From: Salipaludibacillus sp. CUR1
Lineage (GTDB): Bacteria; Bacillota; Bacilli; Bacillales; Salisediminibacteriaceae
NCBI RefSeq assembly: GCF_021028955.1
Contig: NZ_JAIWPE010000057.1
Location: 124,001-188,000 of the forward strand
Direction of reading: 5' to 3'
Length of the DNA: 64,000 nt
Shown here: positions 28,248 through 36,563 of the stretch, in pieces
How the letters are laid out: each line of letters opens with the position of its first letter
Position numbering within the stretch: the stretch's first letter is position 1
The notes under the pieces: model-generated
Databases searched by the model: none
What the model saw: only the letters and a program-made list of their open reading frames with translations
Told to the model about the DNA's origin: nothing
Position numbers and translations under genes: made by a program

Positions 28248-30290
28248 ATGTTAAAAAATTCTTTTGGAACACTGCAAAAAGTCGGTCGTTCTCTTATGCT
28301 TCCTGTCGCACTGCTCCCGGCAGCCGGGATTCTTCTGGCTTTCGGTGACGCGATGCAAAACCCGGACATGATTGCCCGGTTTGGATTCCTTGAATCCGAC
28401 ATCATTGCCCTTATTGCTGAAATGATGCAGGAAGCCGGCGGAATTGTCTTTGCTAACTTAGCCTTGCTTTTTGCTGTCGGTGTGGCTATCGGCCTTGCTA
28501 AAGGTGACGGGGTCGCAGGTCTTGCCGCTATTATTGGTTATTTAATTATGAATGTGACGATGAGCGTTATCGGCGGAATAGATTCTGAGGCTGTAGCAGG
28601 CAGTCCGGATCTCGCCAATGTGCTTGGCATTCCAACCTTGCAAACCGGGGTGTTCGGCGGTATTATAGCCGGTCTGCTCGGGGCCTATATGTATAACCGG
28701 TTTTACAATATTGAATTACCTTCATATCTCGGGTTCTTTGCAGGTAAGCGTTTCGTTCCAATCGTAACAGCTGCCTCAGCCATTATTCTCGGTGTAATTA
28801 TGCATCTCGTTTGGCCATTTGCCCAGGATGGCTTGAACACTCTTGCGTATTTCATGACAGAATCAAACCGAACAATTGCGACATTTATTTTTGGTGTTAT
28901 TGAGCGTGCCCTGATTCCGTTCGGTCTTCACCATATTTTCTACTCGCCTTTCTGGTTTGAATTCGGAACTTATACTAATGCCGCCGGAGAAGTGATCCGC
29001 GGAGACCAGCAAATCTTCTTTAACCAGATTCGTGACGGTGCCGAACTGACAGCGGGTGCCTTTATGACAGGTAAATTCCCGTTCATGATGTTTGGTCTTC
29101 CGGCTGCTGCGCTTGCGATCTATCACTGTGCACGCCCTGACCAGAAAAAAATTGTAGCTGGTATTATGGGGTCTGCAGCATTAACGTCTTTCTTAACTGG
29201 TATTACAGAACCAATCGAATTCAGTTTCTTATTCGTTGCACCACTACTGTTTGCTGTTCATACTATTTTTGCAGGATTATCGTTTATGACAATGCATTTG
29301 CTCGACGTCCAAATCGGGATGACATTCTCAGGCGGGGTCATTGACTTCTTCCTCTATGGAATCCTGCCAAACCGTACAGAGTGGTGGCTCGTCATTCCAG
29401 TCGGACTCGTTTTTGCAGTTATTTATTACTTCGGGTTCCGATTTGCAATTACAAAGTTCAACCTTATGACGCCGGGCCGTGAAAAAGCGAATGGAAACGG
29501 CGGAGCTGGAGAATCCAAAGCTGCCGGCAACAACAATGAGCTTCCTTACGAAGTGCTTAAAGCTTTCGGCGGGAAAGAGAACCTTAACTACCTCGATGCG
29601 TGTATTACACGTCTAAGAATCAGTGTAGAAGACGTATCCAAAGTAGACAAAGACCGCCTGAAAGAACTAGGTGCTTCAGGGGTTATGCAAATAGACAAAA
29701 ACATTCAGGCTATTTTCGGGCCTCGCTCCGAAACAATTAAAGGACAGATGGAAGATATTATTAACGGACAGGCACCGGAGCCTGAGAATGAAAGTGCTGC
29801 AGGCGTAGAACCTGCTGGTCCTGTAGAAAGCGATACAGCTGTAGCTATGCCGTTAAATGGCGACATTAAGCCTCTTTCTGAAGTACCGGACAAGATGTTT
29901 GCGGAAAAAATGATGGGCGACGGTTTTGCGATCGAGCCTTCTGAAGGGCGCGTTGTATCACCTGTTGACGGGAAAGTTGTCAACTTATTCACCACAAAAC
30001 ACGCCATCGGCCTTGAAGCAGAAGATGGAACAGAAATATTAATTCACGTGGGAATTGACACTGTAAACCTGAAAGGGGAAGGCTTCGAAGCCCATGTGGA
30101 ACAAGGGGACAGCGTCTCTGTCGGCCAGGAGCTTCTCACCTTTGACCTTGAAGCAATCAGTAAAAAAGCCCCTTCTGTGATCACACCAGTCGTTTTCACA
30201 AACTTAAGCGACACTCAAAAAGTAGTTATTGAAAAAGAAGGAGTAACAAAGACCGGTGAAACCGGCCGGGTAAGCATAGTTAAAAAATAA
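28248..30290 (+). CDS. ptsG: PTS glucose-specific EIICBA
   Basis: A 680-residue glucose permease and phosphotransferase in the order IIC-IIB-IIA. The IIC membrane domain covers residues 1-405, with the substrate-site block GITEPIEF at 318-325. The IIB phosphocysteine is Cys452 in ACITRLR. The IIA phosphohistidine is His600 in LIHVGIDTV. A flexible acidic linker lies near 505-545. A strong AAGGAGATGG ribosome site precedes the ATG. Regulation is by the GlcT RAT/terminator just upstream. HPr and enzyme I are encoded elsewhere. Confidence 0.96.
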   Translation: MLKNSFGTLQKVGRSLMLPVALLPAAGILLAFGDAMQNPDMIARFGFLESDIIALIAEMMQEAGGIVFANLALLFAVGVAIGLAKGDGVAGLAAIIGYLIMNVTMSVIGGIDSEAVAGSPDLANVLGIPTLQTGVFGGIIAGLLGAYMYNRFYNIELPSYLGFFAGKRFVPIVTAASAIILGVIMHLVWPFAQDGLNTLAYFMTESNRTIATFIFGVIERALIPFGLHHIFYSPFWFEFGTYTNAAGEVIRGDQQIFFNQIRDGAELTAGAFMTGKFPFMMFGLPAAALAIYHCARPDQKKIVAGIMGSAALTSFLTGITEPIEFSFLFVAPLLFAVHTIFAGLSFMTMHLLDVQIGMTFSGGVIDFFLYGILPNRTEWWLVIPVGLVFAVIYYFGFRFAITKFNLMTPGREKANGNGGAGESKAAGNNNELPYEVLKAFGGKENLNYLDACITRLRISVEDVSKVDKDRLKELGASGVMQIDKNIQAIFGPRSETIKGQMEDIINGQAPEPENESAAGVEPAGPVESDTAVAMPLNGDIKPLSEVPDKMFAEKMMGDGFAIEPSEGRVVSPVDGKVVNLFTTKHAIGLEAEDGTEILIHVGIDTVNLKGEGFEAHVEQGDSVSVGQELLTFDLEAISKKAPSVITPVVFTNLSDTQKVVIEKEGVTKTGETGRVSIVKK

Positions 30291-30301
30291 TTGGAAACTG
30301 C

Positions 30302-30320
30302 TGGGGGGTCTGTCCCCCCA
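30302..30320. repeat. GC-rich intergenic palindrome, copy 5
   Basis: TGGGGGG-TCTGT-CCCCCCA, 11 bp after ptsG, with GGAA / TTCC flanks that also pair at a distance. Confidence 0.82.
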
Positions 30321-30344
30321 ATTCCTTCCAACTCCCGACACTCT

Positions 30345-30384
30345 AAAAAAACGCCGACCGGCATCCAGCCGGTCGGCGTTAATT
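30345..30384. terminator. Bidirectional terminator between ptsG and hpf
   Basis: A 13-bp stem AACGCCGACCGGC / GCCGGTCGGCGTT, with T-rich tails on both strands, between convergent genes. Confidence 0.92.
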
Positions 30385-30404
30385 TTAATCACGTATATTC
30401 AGGT

Positions 30405-30959
30405 TTATTCCGGTTCGATCAAGCCGTAACGGCCGTCTTTACGTTTATAAACAACGTTCGTAAACCCGCTTACTGAGTTGGAGAATACGAAGAAATTGTG
30501 CCCTAGCATATCCATTTGCAGCACAGCTTCTTCAGCATCCATAGGCTTCAGGTCAAAACGCTTTGTACGGACAATATCGATATCGTCGTCTTCCGCAGGT
30601 ATATCTTCTTCAGCCAGCGGCTCCAGCTCGTTTTTAAACATATACTTTAAGCTGTCATCTCCGCGGAATTTGCGGTTTACTTTTGTTTTGTGTTTTCTGA
30701 TCTGACGCTCCAGCTTCTCGATCACAAGATCGATCGCTGCATACATGTCAGTATGTTTCTCTTCCGCCCGGAGCAGAAGTTTAGGCATCGGAATCGTAAT
30801 TTCCACTTTTTGTTCATTGTTTAAAATGCTCATTTTTACGTGTACATCGGAAGAAGGCGTCGTATCAAAGTATTTCTCAAGTTTGCCTACCTTCTTTTCA
30901 ACATAGTCCTTTAATGATGGAGTAATTTCCAGGTTTTCGCCACGAATATTAAAATTCAT
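30405..30959 (-). CDS. hpf: Long-form ribosome hibernation promoting factor
   Basis: A 184-residue HPF of the long type. The N-terminal S30AE domain (about 1-100) blocks the decoding centre. A linker leads to the C-terminal dimerisation domain (about 125-184, ending VVYKRKDGRYGLIEP) that pairs ribosomes into 100S dimers. The ATG at 30959 follows GAAAGGAGGAG; the frame extends 14 codons further without a ribosome site. A sigma-B type promoter precedes it, as for B. subtilis yvyD/hpf. In B. subtilis hpf adjoins secA; here glcT-ptsG lies between. Confidence 0.95.
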   Translation of the reverse strand: MNFNIRGENLEITPSLKDYVEKKVGKLEKYFDTTPSSDVHVKMSILNNEQKVEITIPMPKLLLRAEEKHTDMYAAIDLVIEKLERQIRKHKTKVNRKFRGDDSLKYMFKNELEPLAEEDIPAEDDDIDIVRTKRFDLKPMDAEEAVLQMDMLGHNFFVFSNSVSGFTNVVYKRKDGRYGLIEPE

Positions 30960-30999
30960 TAGCAAACTCCTCCTTTCGGTTATGTATGTAATCTTCTTC

Positions 31000-31026
31000 A
31001 TACCCTGTTCATATTCCTTCTAAAAC
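31000..31026 (-). promoter_or_regulatory. Sigma-B type promoter of hpf (with sigma-H-like overlap)
   Basis: On the minus strand GTTTTA, 15 bp, GGGTAT (consensus GTTTAA / GGGTAT). An overlapping GAAGGAATA fits a sigma-H -35, with an imperfect -10 (ATGAAGAA). B. subtilis hpf has both kinds of promoter. Confidence 0.7.
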
Positions 31027-31181
31027 TTAAATAAACTTTACGTTTTTTATCAAAAAATGTCGTTTTTACTTTGTTCTGTCGAATGACAGTAAAACGTCAC
31101 GTGGAAACAGAGCTTTACTCTTAGCTTTTGTAAAAAATCTCCATATAATACATCCTCTAAGCCAATACCTGCTCTAGTGAA

Positions 31182-31214
31182 GGAAAAACCCGCTTTCCGG
31201 ATGGAAAACGGGCT
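31182..31214 (-). terminator. Cold shock gene terminator
   Basis: AGCCCGTTTTCC pairs with GGAAAGCGGGTT (one mismatch) across a 4-base loop, then TTTCC on the minus strand, about 110 bp after the csp stop. Confidence 0.75.
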
Positions 31215-31323
31215 ATTGTTCGCTCTAAATTCCCTAAACCATATATTCAGCCCGTACTCAATGACCGGCTGCACCTTTCATTTTTGGGGCTTTATGAATA
31301 AATTAGTAACTCAGGGATGCGAA

Positions 31324-31521
31324 TTAAACTTTTGTAACGTTAGCAGCTTGAGGGCCACGAGCTCCTTCAACAATTTCGAATTCTACATCCTGACCTTCAT
31401 CAAGAGTTTTGAATCCTTCCTGATCGATAGCAGAGTAATGTACAAATACATCGTCTCCGTCTTCTCGCTCAATAAATCCAAAACCTTTTTCTGCATTAAA
31501 CCATTTTACTTTTCCTTGCAT
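31324..31521 (-). CDS. csp: Cold shock protein (CspA/B/D family)
   Basis: A 65-residue single-domain OB-fold RNA chaperone. RNP1 KGFGFI and RNP2 VFVHY are intact, and the length is standard (66 in CspB). It is cytoplasmic and binds single-stranded RNA and DNA. The ribosome site (AAGGGA) is 14 bases away, longer than usual, which suits a leader-regulated cold shock mRNA. The paralogue cannot be named with certainty. Confidence 0.95.
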   Translation of the reverse strand: MQGKVKWFNAEKGFGFIEREDGDDVFVHYSAIDQEGFKTLDEGQDVEFEIVEGARGPQAANVTKV

Positions 31522-31544
31522 TTTTTTAACACAATCCCTTCGTT

Positions 31545-31602
31545 AAAAAATCTGTGGGCATCCCCACAACTTCAATATAACAATCGATTTCCAGTTCGTC
31601 AA
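31545..31602 (-). promoter_or_regulatory. csp promoter with hairpin at the mRNA 5' end
   Basis: On the minus strand TTGACG (31597-31602), 17 bp, TATATT (31574-31579). The predicted start near 31567 falls on a TGTGGG / CCCACA hairpin (31553-31568) followed by TTTTTT. The transcript would therefore begin with a terminator-like or stabilising hairpin. Confidence 0.7.
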
Positions 31603-31639
31603 ACAGTTTTTGGCTGATTATTTTGACAAATTTCGCAAA

Positions 31640-32250
31640 CTATGGGCCACAAGCATGATAGCGCTTTATTAATTAATTTAATCCTATAAGAATGTTAATT
31701 ATATCAAAAAACCATTTAAGGAAAAATATAGCTGTTTTTGTCACTTTTTAGGTATAATTACCTATTGTTCAGGATAACTTCCTCCAATAAAATACGACTT
31801 ATAGCAACATAGTTTGCAATCACACGTAACTTTATACTTACTTTTCACAAGTTCTCGCCCCTGATTATTAGGCAGGTTGCCTTACATATTCTGAAATTGG
31901 CAGCTTACCTTAATAATATATTTAACCTCTTACCGGATCAGCCGGCTTCACTGTCTTGGCCCGGTGTTCAACATTCCTCCTCTCATCCAGGAGTAGATTT
32001 CTTCTTGTCGGCATATGATTCTTTTCCAACACCTATTTAGAAAGACAAGTCTGCAGTAATGTTGAACGTCACAATCAAAACAGAGAGAGCAATTATGGAA
32101 TAGCGAGCCCGCTCTCCTCCCCCTTTTTTAATTTCCTGCTCCAAAGGAGGAATGCCTCTTCACCACATCAACTATGAACGTATGGCGTTTTTCACCCACT
32201 CATCAACTCAGTAATCCCTTGGTCGCTGCAGAGGCGGACAAAGGTCTTCA
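31640..32250. other. AT-rich gap between csp and the ssb gene, no gene seen
   Basis: No convincing coding frame. Visible elements are a small palindrome around AGGTATAATTACCT (31750-31763) and a 10-bp inverted repeat GTTCAACATT (31966-31975) / AATGTTGAAC (32058-32067), 82 bp apart. No riboswitch class was recognised. Confidence 0.5.
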
Positions 32251-32406
32251 GTAATGCTCCCTGAACTTCCCCCCACTGATTCACTGCAGACCGGAATTCA
32301 GAATAATCCTCACCCTTTAACCCGTTCGTCATTTATCCGCGCAGCATATTTTCCACATCAGTTCATTTCTAACAAACCATTGTTTTTAAAAAGGAGAGAC
32401 ATACAC

Positions 32407-32937
32407 ATGCTAAACCAGTTTACTCTTATCGGCAGAGTGGCAAGAGATCCGCAGCTCCAAACAACCAGAGACGGTATCTCTTTTACGAGATTTACTTTGG
32501 CCGTCAGAAGATCCTTTAAAAATCAACAAGGACAGTATGATACAGATTTTATTCAGCTCATTTCCTGGAATAAAATGGCCGAACGCGTTGCCGACTATTG
32601 TACAAAAGGCTCGTTAATATCTGTCAACGGCAGGCTGCAAATGAGAACGGTGGAACACGAGCAGCAAAAGCGAATGACAATCCCTGATATCGTTGCCGAA
32701 AATGTGACGTTCCTTCAGATGAAGCGGGCTGACCAGCAGCACAGCGTAAACCAGGTTCATATCCCCCAAGCGCCCCAACAATCTTCACAAACAGCTGACA
32801 GGTCTTCAGAAAGCAATCACCCTGAGCAACAGCCCCCGGCCTCAGCTTCAGTCCTTCCTGACGGCGCACAGCCTGCCGATCCACAAGTTCATACGAACTT
32901 ACATACAGCGGCAGCTGCCCAGACTTCTTCCACTTAA
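32407..32937 (+). CDS. Single-stranded DNA-binding protein, SsbB-like with long tail
   Basis: A 176-residue protein. The OB-fold occupies residues 1-110 (MLNQFTLIGRVARDPQLQ, FIQLISWNKMAERVADY). A Gln/Pro/Ser/His-rich tail follows. It lacks the DDDLPF-type acidic tip that recruits repair enzymes, resembling B. subtilis SsbB, a DNA-uptake SSB, rather than the housekeeping SsbA. The ATG at 32407 follows AAAGGAGA; the longer upstream frame has no signal for translation. The gene stands away from rpsF and rpsR, another sign that it is not ssbA. Confidence 0.85.
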   Translation: MLNQFTLIGRVARDPQLQTTRDGISFTRFTLAVRRSFKNQQGQYDTDFIQLISWNKMAERVADYCTKGSLISVNGRLQMRTVEHEQQKRMTIPDIVAENVTFLQMKRADQQHSVNQVHIPQAPQQSSQTADRSSESNHPEQQPPASASVLPDGAQPADPQVHTNLHTAAAAQTSST

Positions 32938-32970
32938 GAAGCTGCTAATATGTTAACAGGAGGACAGAGT

Positions 32971-33219
32971 ATGAAAGAAGAAGATTTATTAAAAGTCATT
33001 TTACACCGGCTCGCAAAAATCGAGGCGAAAATGGCTAAACAGGACGACCTGGATGAAATACACGAACAGCTTTTTGAGCAGGATGAACAAATAAGGCATA
33101 TTAGCGATGGCCTGCAGGCACTGAAAGTTAATCTGGAGATCAGGCACATTGAAAATATGAATTCAGATGATGTTCTTCTCAGATCCATCCTTGACCGGCA
33201 GTCATTGCAGTATAAATAG
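32971..33219 (+). CDS. Small helical protein of unknown function
   Basis: An 82-residue charged protein, probably a coiled coil throughout (LHRLAKIEAKMAKQDDLDEIHEQL). I do not recognise a family. The ATG at 32971 follows ACAGGAGG. It lies 33 bp after the ssb gene and before the shared terminator, so the two are likely cotranscribed. A role with single-stranded DNA handling is only suggested by position. Confidence 0.72.
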   Translation: MKEEDLLKVILHRLAKIEAKMAKQDDLDEIHEQLFEQDEQIRHISDGLQALKVNLEIRHIENMNSDDVLLRSILDRQSLQYK

Positions 33220-33295
33220 AAAAAATCGGAAATTAATTTTACCGCTTCCTTTTAAGTTTTAGTTCTGCCAGGATCACGACGAATCCGTCAAATAG

Positions 33296-33333
33296 AAAGG
33301 CTTCCGCCAAGTCCTGGCAGAAGCCTTTTAATA
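33296..33333 (+). terminator. Terminator of the ssb gene pair
   Basis: AAAGGCTTCCGCCA pairs with TGGCAGAAGCCTTT (one mismatch) across AGTCC; the tail is TTTTAATAT. Confidence 0.82.
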
Positions 33334-33457
33334 TAAGTTTTAAAAAATTATCAAACCTTCACTAACAAAGGCGGCATAAAATGGCCGTCCCCTGTATTTT
33401 ATATACTACTTTCGGTTGACCTGCAGCTTCCTCCACTTGGTATTCTTCACGATAAAT

Positions 33458-34417
33458 CTATTTTGTGGATTCTGACACAATGATAGTGACATCTCCGCTG
33501 ATTTCATAACTGTCCACCGTAGAAGGAATGATAAAGTGGTCTCCCTGCTTGACTAAATGCACGGCTTCTTCCGTCTGCACCTTCGCTGAGCCTTCAATGA
33601 CGCTCACTAACTGGTAAGAAGAGTTTAGCCGTTTTAAAGTGTCTCCCTGCTTCTTCAGCGACCATTTATGCACAGTGAAATAATCTTCCTTTATCAGCCT
33701 TTCCACTTTCAGGCCGTCCTCTTCCCAGGAAGGCCGGTCAAGCGCCGGATCCTCGTGCGGTACCATTGAGCAGGCAATGGACTCTTCAATATGAAGCTCC
33801 CTGAGTTTTCCATCCTGCCCCGGGCGGTTATAGTCATAAAACCGGTACGTGATATCGGAACTTTGCTGGACTTCAAGAAGCAGAATACCTTTCCCTATGG
33901 CATGGACCGTTCCGCTCGGCACATACACAAAATCTCCCTGCTGGACAGGGACCCGCCGGAAAAGTTCCTCCCATTTTTCCTCATCTACCATTTCTTTCAG
34001 TTCATCTCTCGACTCTGCATTATGCCCAACTACAAGTTCAGCACCCGGTTCGCTGTCCAGGATGTACCAGCATTCAGTTTTCCCGAACTCATAGCCTTCA
34101 TGCTCTTTCGCGTACTTATCATCAGGATGAACCTGAACAGACAAATCATCCTGGGCATCAATTATTTTGACGAGAAGCGGAAATTCCTCCCCCTCCTCTT
34201 CAGCAAAAAGCTCCCTGTTTTCTTCCCATAACTGGCGCACGGTTTTTCCTTCAAACGGTCCGTTAACCACCTTATTCGTCCCGTTTACATGACCGGAAAT
34301 GCCCCAGCATTCGCCTGTCTGATCACTTGGTATCGGATAGCCGAACAGCTCTTTCAGCTTCTTGCCTCCCCAGACTTTTTCCTTTAAAACAGGTTCCAGC
34401 AGCAGAATATCTTTCAT
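33458..34417 (-). CDS. manA: Mannose-6-phosphate isomerase, class I
   Basis: A 319-residue cupin enzyme interconverting mannose 6-phosphate and fructose 6-phosphate. Metal-site blocks are LSVQVHPDD near residue 100 and YVPSGTVHAIG near 170, with the class I signature region IACSM. The C-terminal cupin ends VKQGDHFIIPSTVDSYEISG. The ribosome site AAAGGAGA precedes the ATG. It is divergent from the GH13 gene and shares its operator region, which suggests common control by a sugar-responsive repressor. B. subtilis has three such isomerases (manA, pmi, gmuF); which one this equals is unclear. Confidence 0.92.
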   Translation of the reverse strand: MKDILLLEPVLKEKVWGGKKLKELFGYPIPSDQTGECWGISGHVNGTNKVVNGPFEGKTVRQLWEENRELFAEEEGEEFPLLVKIIDAQDDLSVQVHPDDKYAKEHEGYEFGKTECWYILDSEPGAELVVGHNAESRDELKEMVDEEKWEELFRRVPVQQGDFVYVPSGTVHAIGKGILLLEVQQSSDITYRFYDYNRPGQDGKLRELHIEESIACSMVPHEDPALDRPSWEEDGLKVERLIKEDYFTVHKWSLKKQGDTLKRLNSSYQLVSVIEGSAKVQTEEAVHLVKQGDHFIIPSTVDSYEISGDVTIIVSESTK

Positions 34418-34510
34418 GAATATCTTCTCCTTTTTGTCACATCTTAATTGGACACGCTTTCACGTGAATGCTATAATGTGCGTAAATATAAGTTCTTTTT
34501 TTATACACGT

Positions 34511-34530
34511 TAGCGCAAACGATTGCACTA
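34511..34530. promoter_or_regulatory. LacI-family operator-like palindrome between manA and the GH13 gene
   Basis: TAG-C-GCAAACGATTGC-A-CTA is centred on CG with GCAA / TTGC and TAG / CTA arms, the form of LacI/GalR and CcpA-type operators. Confidence 0.6.
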
Positions 34531-34579
34531 AATTTTTCCCCATAACAATCAACGTGTTATGCCATTCATTCTATCGATG

Positions 34580-34597
34580 TTTGAAACGAGTTTCAAA
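34580..34597. promoter_or_regulatory. Second palindromic operator upstream of the GH13 gene
   Basis: TTTGAAAC-GA-GTTTCAAA, perfect 8-bp arms, 57 bp before the GH13 start. The GAAAC..GTTTC core also suits a LacI-type repressor. Confidence 0.6.
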
Positions 34598-34653
34598 TGG
34601 TAATTATGTCACAAACACATCAACCGGGACCTGCTCCCTTAAGGAGGAAAATT

Positions 34654-36426
34654 ATGTTACTAGAAGCCATTTACCACCAGCCAAAATCACAATATGCCTA
34701 TGCCTATGATGAAGAAACACTGCATATCCGCGTGCGTACGAAACGGAACGATATGGACCGCGTCTCAGTCGTTTGGGGCGACAAATATGACTTTGTCCCT
34801 GACAAAATTACAACGACAGAGATGGAAGTGTTCGCAAAGGACAGCCTGTTTGATTACTACCAGGTCGCTATTAAGCCTCCGTTCCGGCGCTTTGCTTACG
34901 CGTTTAAATTTGAAAAAGGCGACCGCACGGTGTTCTGGAATGAAGTCGGTTTTACGGAAGACAGCCTCAGTTCATCCGGCGTTGGGATGCTATGGTCCCC
35001 GTCCGGGATGTTTGAGTTTCCGTTTTTAAATGCAATCGATGTGCACACCCCTCCTGAGTGGGTTAAGAACGCTGTTTTTTATCAGATTTTCCCTGAACGG
35101 TTTGCAAACGGAGACCCTTCGCTAAACCCGGAAAATACACAAGCCTGGACACACGAGTCGGTGCCTACCCGTGATAATTTCTTTGGGGGCGACCTCCAGG
35201 GCGTCATCGATAACCTTGATTATCTGCAGGAACTCGGTATTACGTGCATTTACTTTACACCGTTTTTCGAAGCCTTTTCCAACCATAAATATGACACGAT
35301 CGACTACTTGAAGGTTGATCCGCAGTTCGGCGACAATAAGACAGCGAAAAAGTTAGTCGATGAAGCCCACAAAAAAGGAATCCGTGTGATGCTTGATGCC
35401 GTGTTTAACCATTCAGGGTATTACTTCCCGCCGTTCCAGGACGTGTTAATAAACGGAGAGAAGTCCCGCTTTAAAGACTGGTTCCATATTAAAGAGTTTC
35501 CTGTTTCAACCGACCCGCTTAATTACGACACCTTTGGTTTTGTGCCTGAAATGCCTAAGCTGAATACGGAGAACCGGGAAGTGAGAGCTTACTTATTAAA
35601 GGTGGCGCGCTACTGGGTCGAAGAAATCGGGGTCGACGGCTGGCGCCTTGATGTTGCGAACGAAGTTGACCATCGTTTCTGGCGCGACTTCCGTGACACA
35701 GTGAAAGCCGCAAACCCGGACGCGTACATTCTCGGTGAAATCTGGCACAACTCGATGGCCTGGCTTCAGGGCGATCAGTTCGATGCGGTCATGAACTATC
35801 CGGTTACAAACAGTATTCTCGACTTTTTTGTAAAAGACGAGATTGATGCTGAATCGTTTATGGGGCGTCTGGATGCTATGCAAATCGCTTATCCGAAACA
35901 AGCGAACGAAGTGGCGTTTAATCTGCTGGATTCGCATGATACACCAAGGCTTCTCCATATCGCTGAAGGCAATAAAGACCGTATGAAACTCGCTGCCCTT
36001 TTCCAGCTCACATACATGGGCGCCCCGTGTATTTATTATGGAGACGAAATCGGCATGACCGGCGGCGGAGACCCTGGCTGCAGAAAGCCGATGATCTGGG
36101 AAGAAGAATACCAGGACCGCCAGCTGTTTGAGTTTTATAAAAATATCATTCAGCTGCGTAAAGACCACCCTGCCTTGAAAGACGGCACATTTAAATTTTT
36201 ATCCGCTGAAAAAGATAATAAATACATTGCCTTTGAACGTACTGACGAAAACGACCGGTTCATCATTGTGATGAACAGCGGTGACACGAAACAGAAGGTC
36301 GAAATCAGCGACATGGAACCGGGCAAGTTCCGCAACCTTTACGGCACCGGCTCCTATGAAGTTGAAAACCGTGTTCTAAGCCTTGAACTTGAGCCGTTAA
36401 GTGCCGCAGTTCTGAAAGAAAAATAA
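34654..36426 (+). CDS. GH13 cyclomaltodextrinase / neopullulanase / maltogenic amylase
   Basis: A 590-residue enzyme of the GH13_20 type. An N-terminal starch-binding-like domain (about 1-125) precedes the catalytic barrel. Catalytic residues are Asp333 (GWRLDVANE), Glu362 (LGEIWH) and Asp429 (LLDSHDTPR), each five positions after the known triad of Thermus maltogenic amylase. No signal peptide is present, so it acts in the cytoplasm on imported maltodextrins or cyclodextrins. The ATG at 34654 follows AAGGAGG; the frame extends to 34597 without support. No transporter or regulator gene lies nearby. Confidence 0.93.
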   Translation: MLLEAIYHQPKSQYAYAYDEETLHIRVRTKRNDMDRVSVVWGDKYDFVPDKITTTEMEVFAKDSLFDYYQVAIKPPFRRFAYAFKFEKGDRTVFWNEVGFTEDSLSSSGVGMLWSPSGMFEFPFLNAIDVHTPPEWVKNAVFYQIFPERFANGDPSLNPENTQAWTHESVPTRDNFFGGDLQGVIDNLDYLQELGITCIYFTPFFEAFSNHKYDTIDYLKVDPQFGDNKTAKKLVDEAHKKGIRVMLDAVFNHSGYYFPPFQDVLINGEKSRFKDWFHIKEFPVSTDPLNYDTFGFVPEMPKLNTENREVRAYLLKVARYWVEEIGVDGWRLDVANEVDHRFWRDFRDTVKAANPDAYILGEIWHNSMAWLQGDQFDAVMNYPVTNSILDFFVKDEIDAESFMGRLDAMQIAYPKQANEVAFNLLDSHDTPRLLHIAEGNKDRMKLAALFQLTYMGAPCIYYGDEIGMTGGGDPGCRKPMIWEEEYQDRQLFEFYKNIIQLRKDHPALKDGTFKFLSAEKDNKYIAFERTDENDRFIIVMNSGDTKQKVEISDMEPGKFRNLYGTGSYEVENRVLSLELEPLSAAVLKEK

Positions 36427-36504
36427 GTTTCTGACGTATAAAAAACTGCGTGACGGCCATACTGAAGCTATACACAAGCTAACCAGTTAAATTCGATATA
36501 AAAA

Positions 36505-36546
36505 GCCCCCCGCCTGTCTTTACCCCTTTGTACAGGCGGGGGGGTT
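36505..36546. terminator. Bidirectional terminator between GH13 and esterase genes
   Basis: A GC-rich stem CCCCCCGCCTGT / ACAGGCGGGGGG with a 14-base loop, T-rich tails on both sides, between convergent genes. Confidence 0.92.
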
Positions 36547-36563
36547 TTATTTTTTCCCGGCAA

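Noticed and set aside
31640-32406. Looked for a riboswitch or T-box in the long gap before the ssb gene
   Set aside because: No T-box sequence, no known aptamer core; only unrelated inverted repeats.
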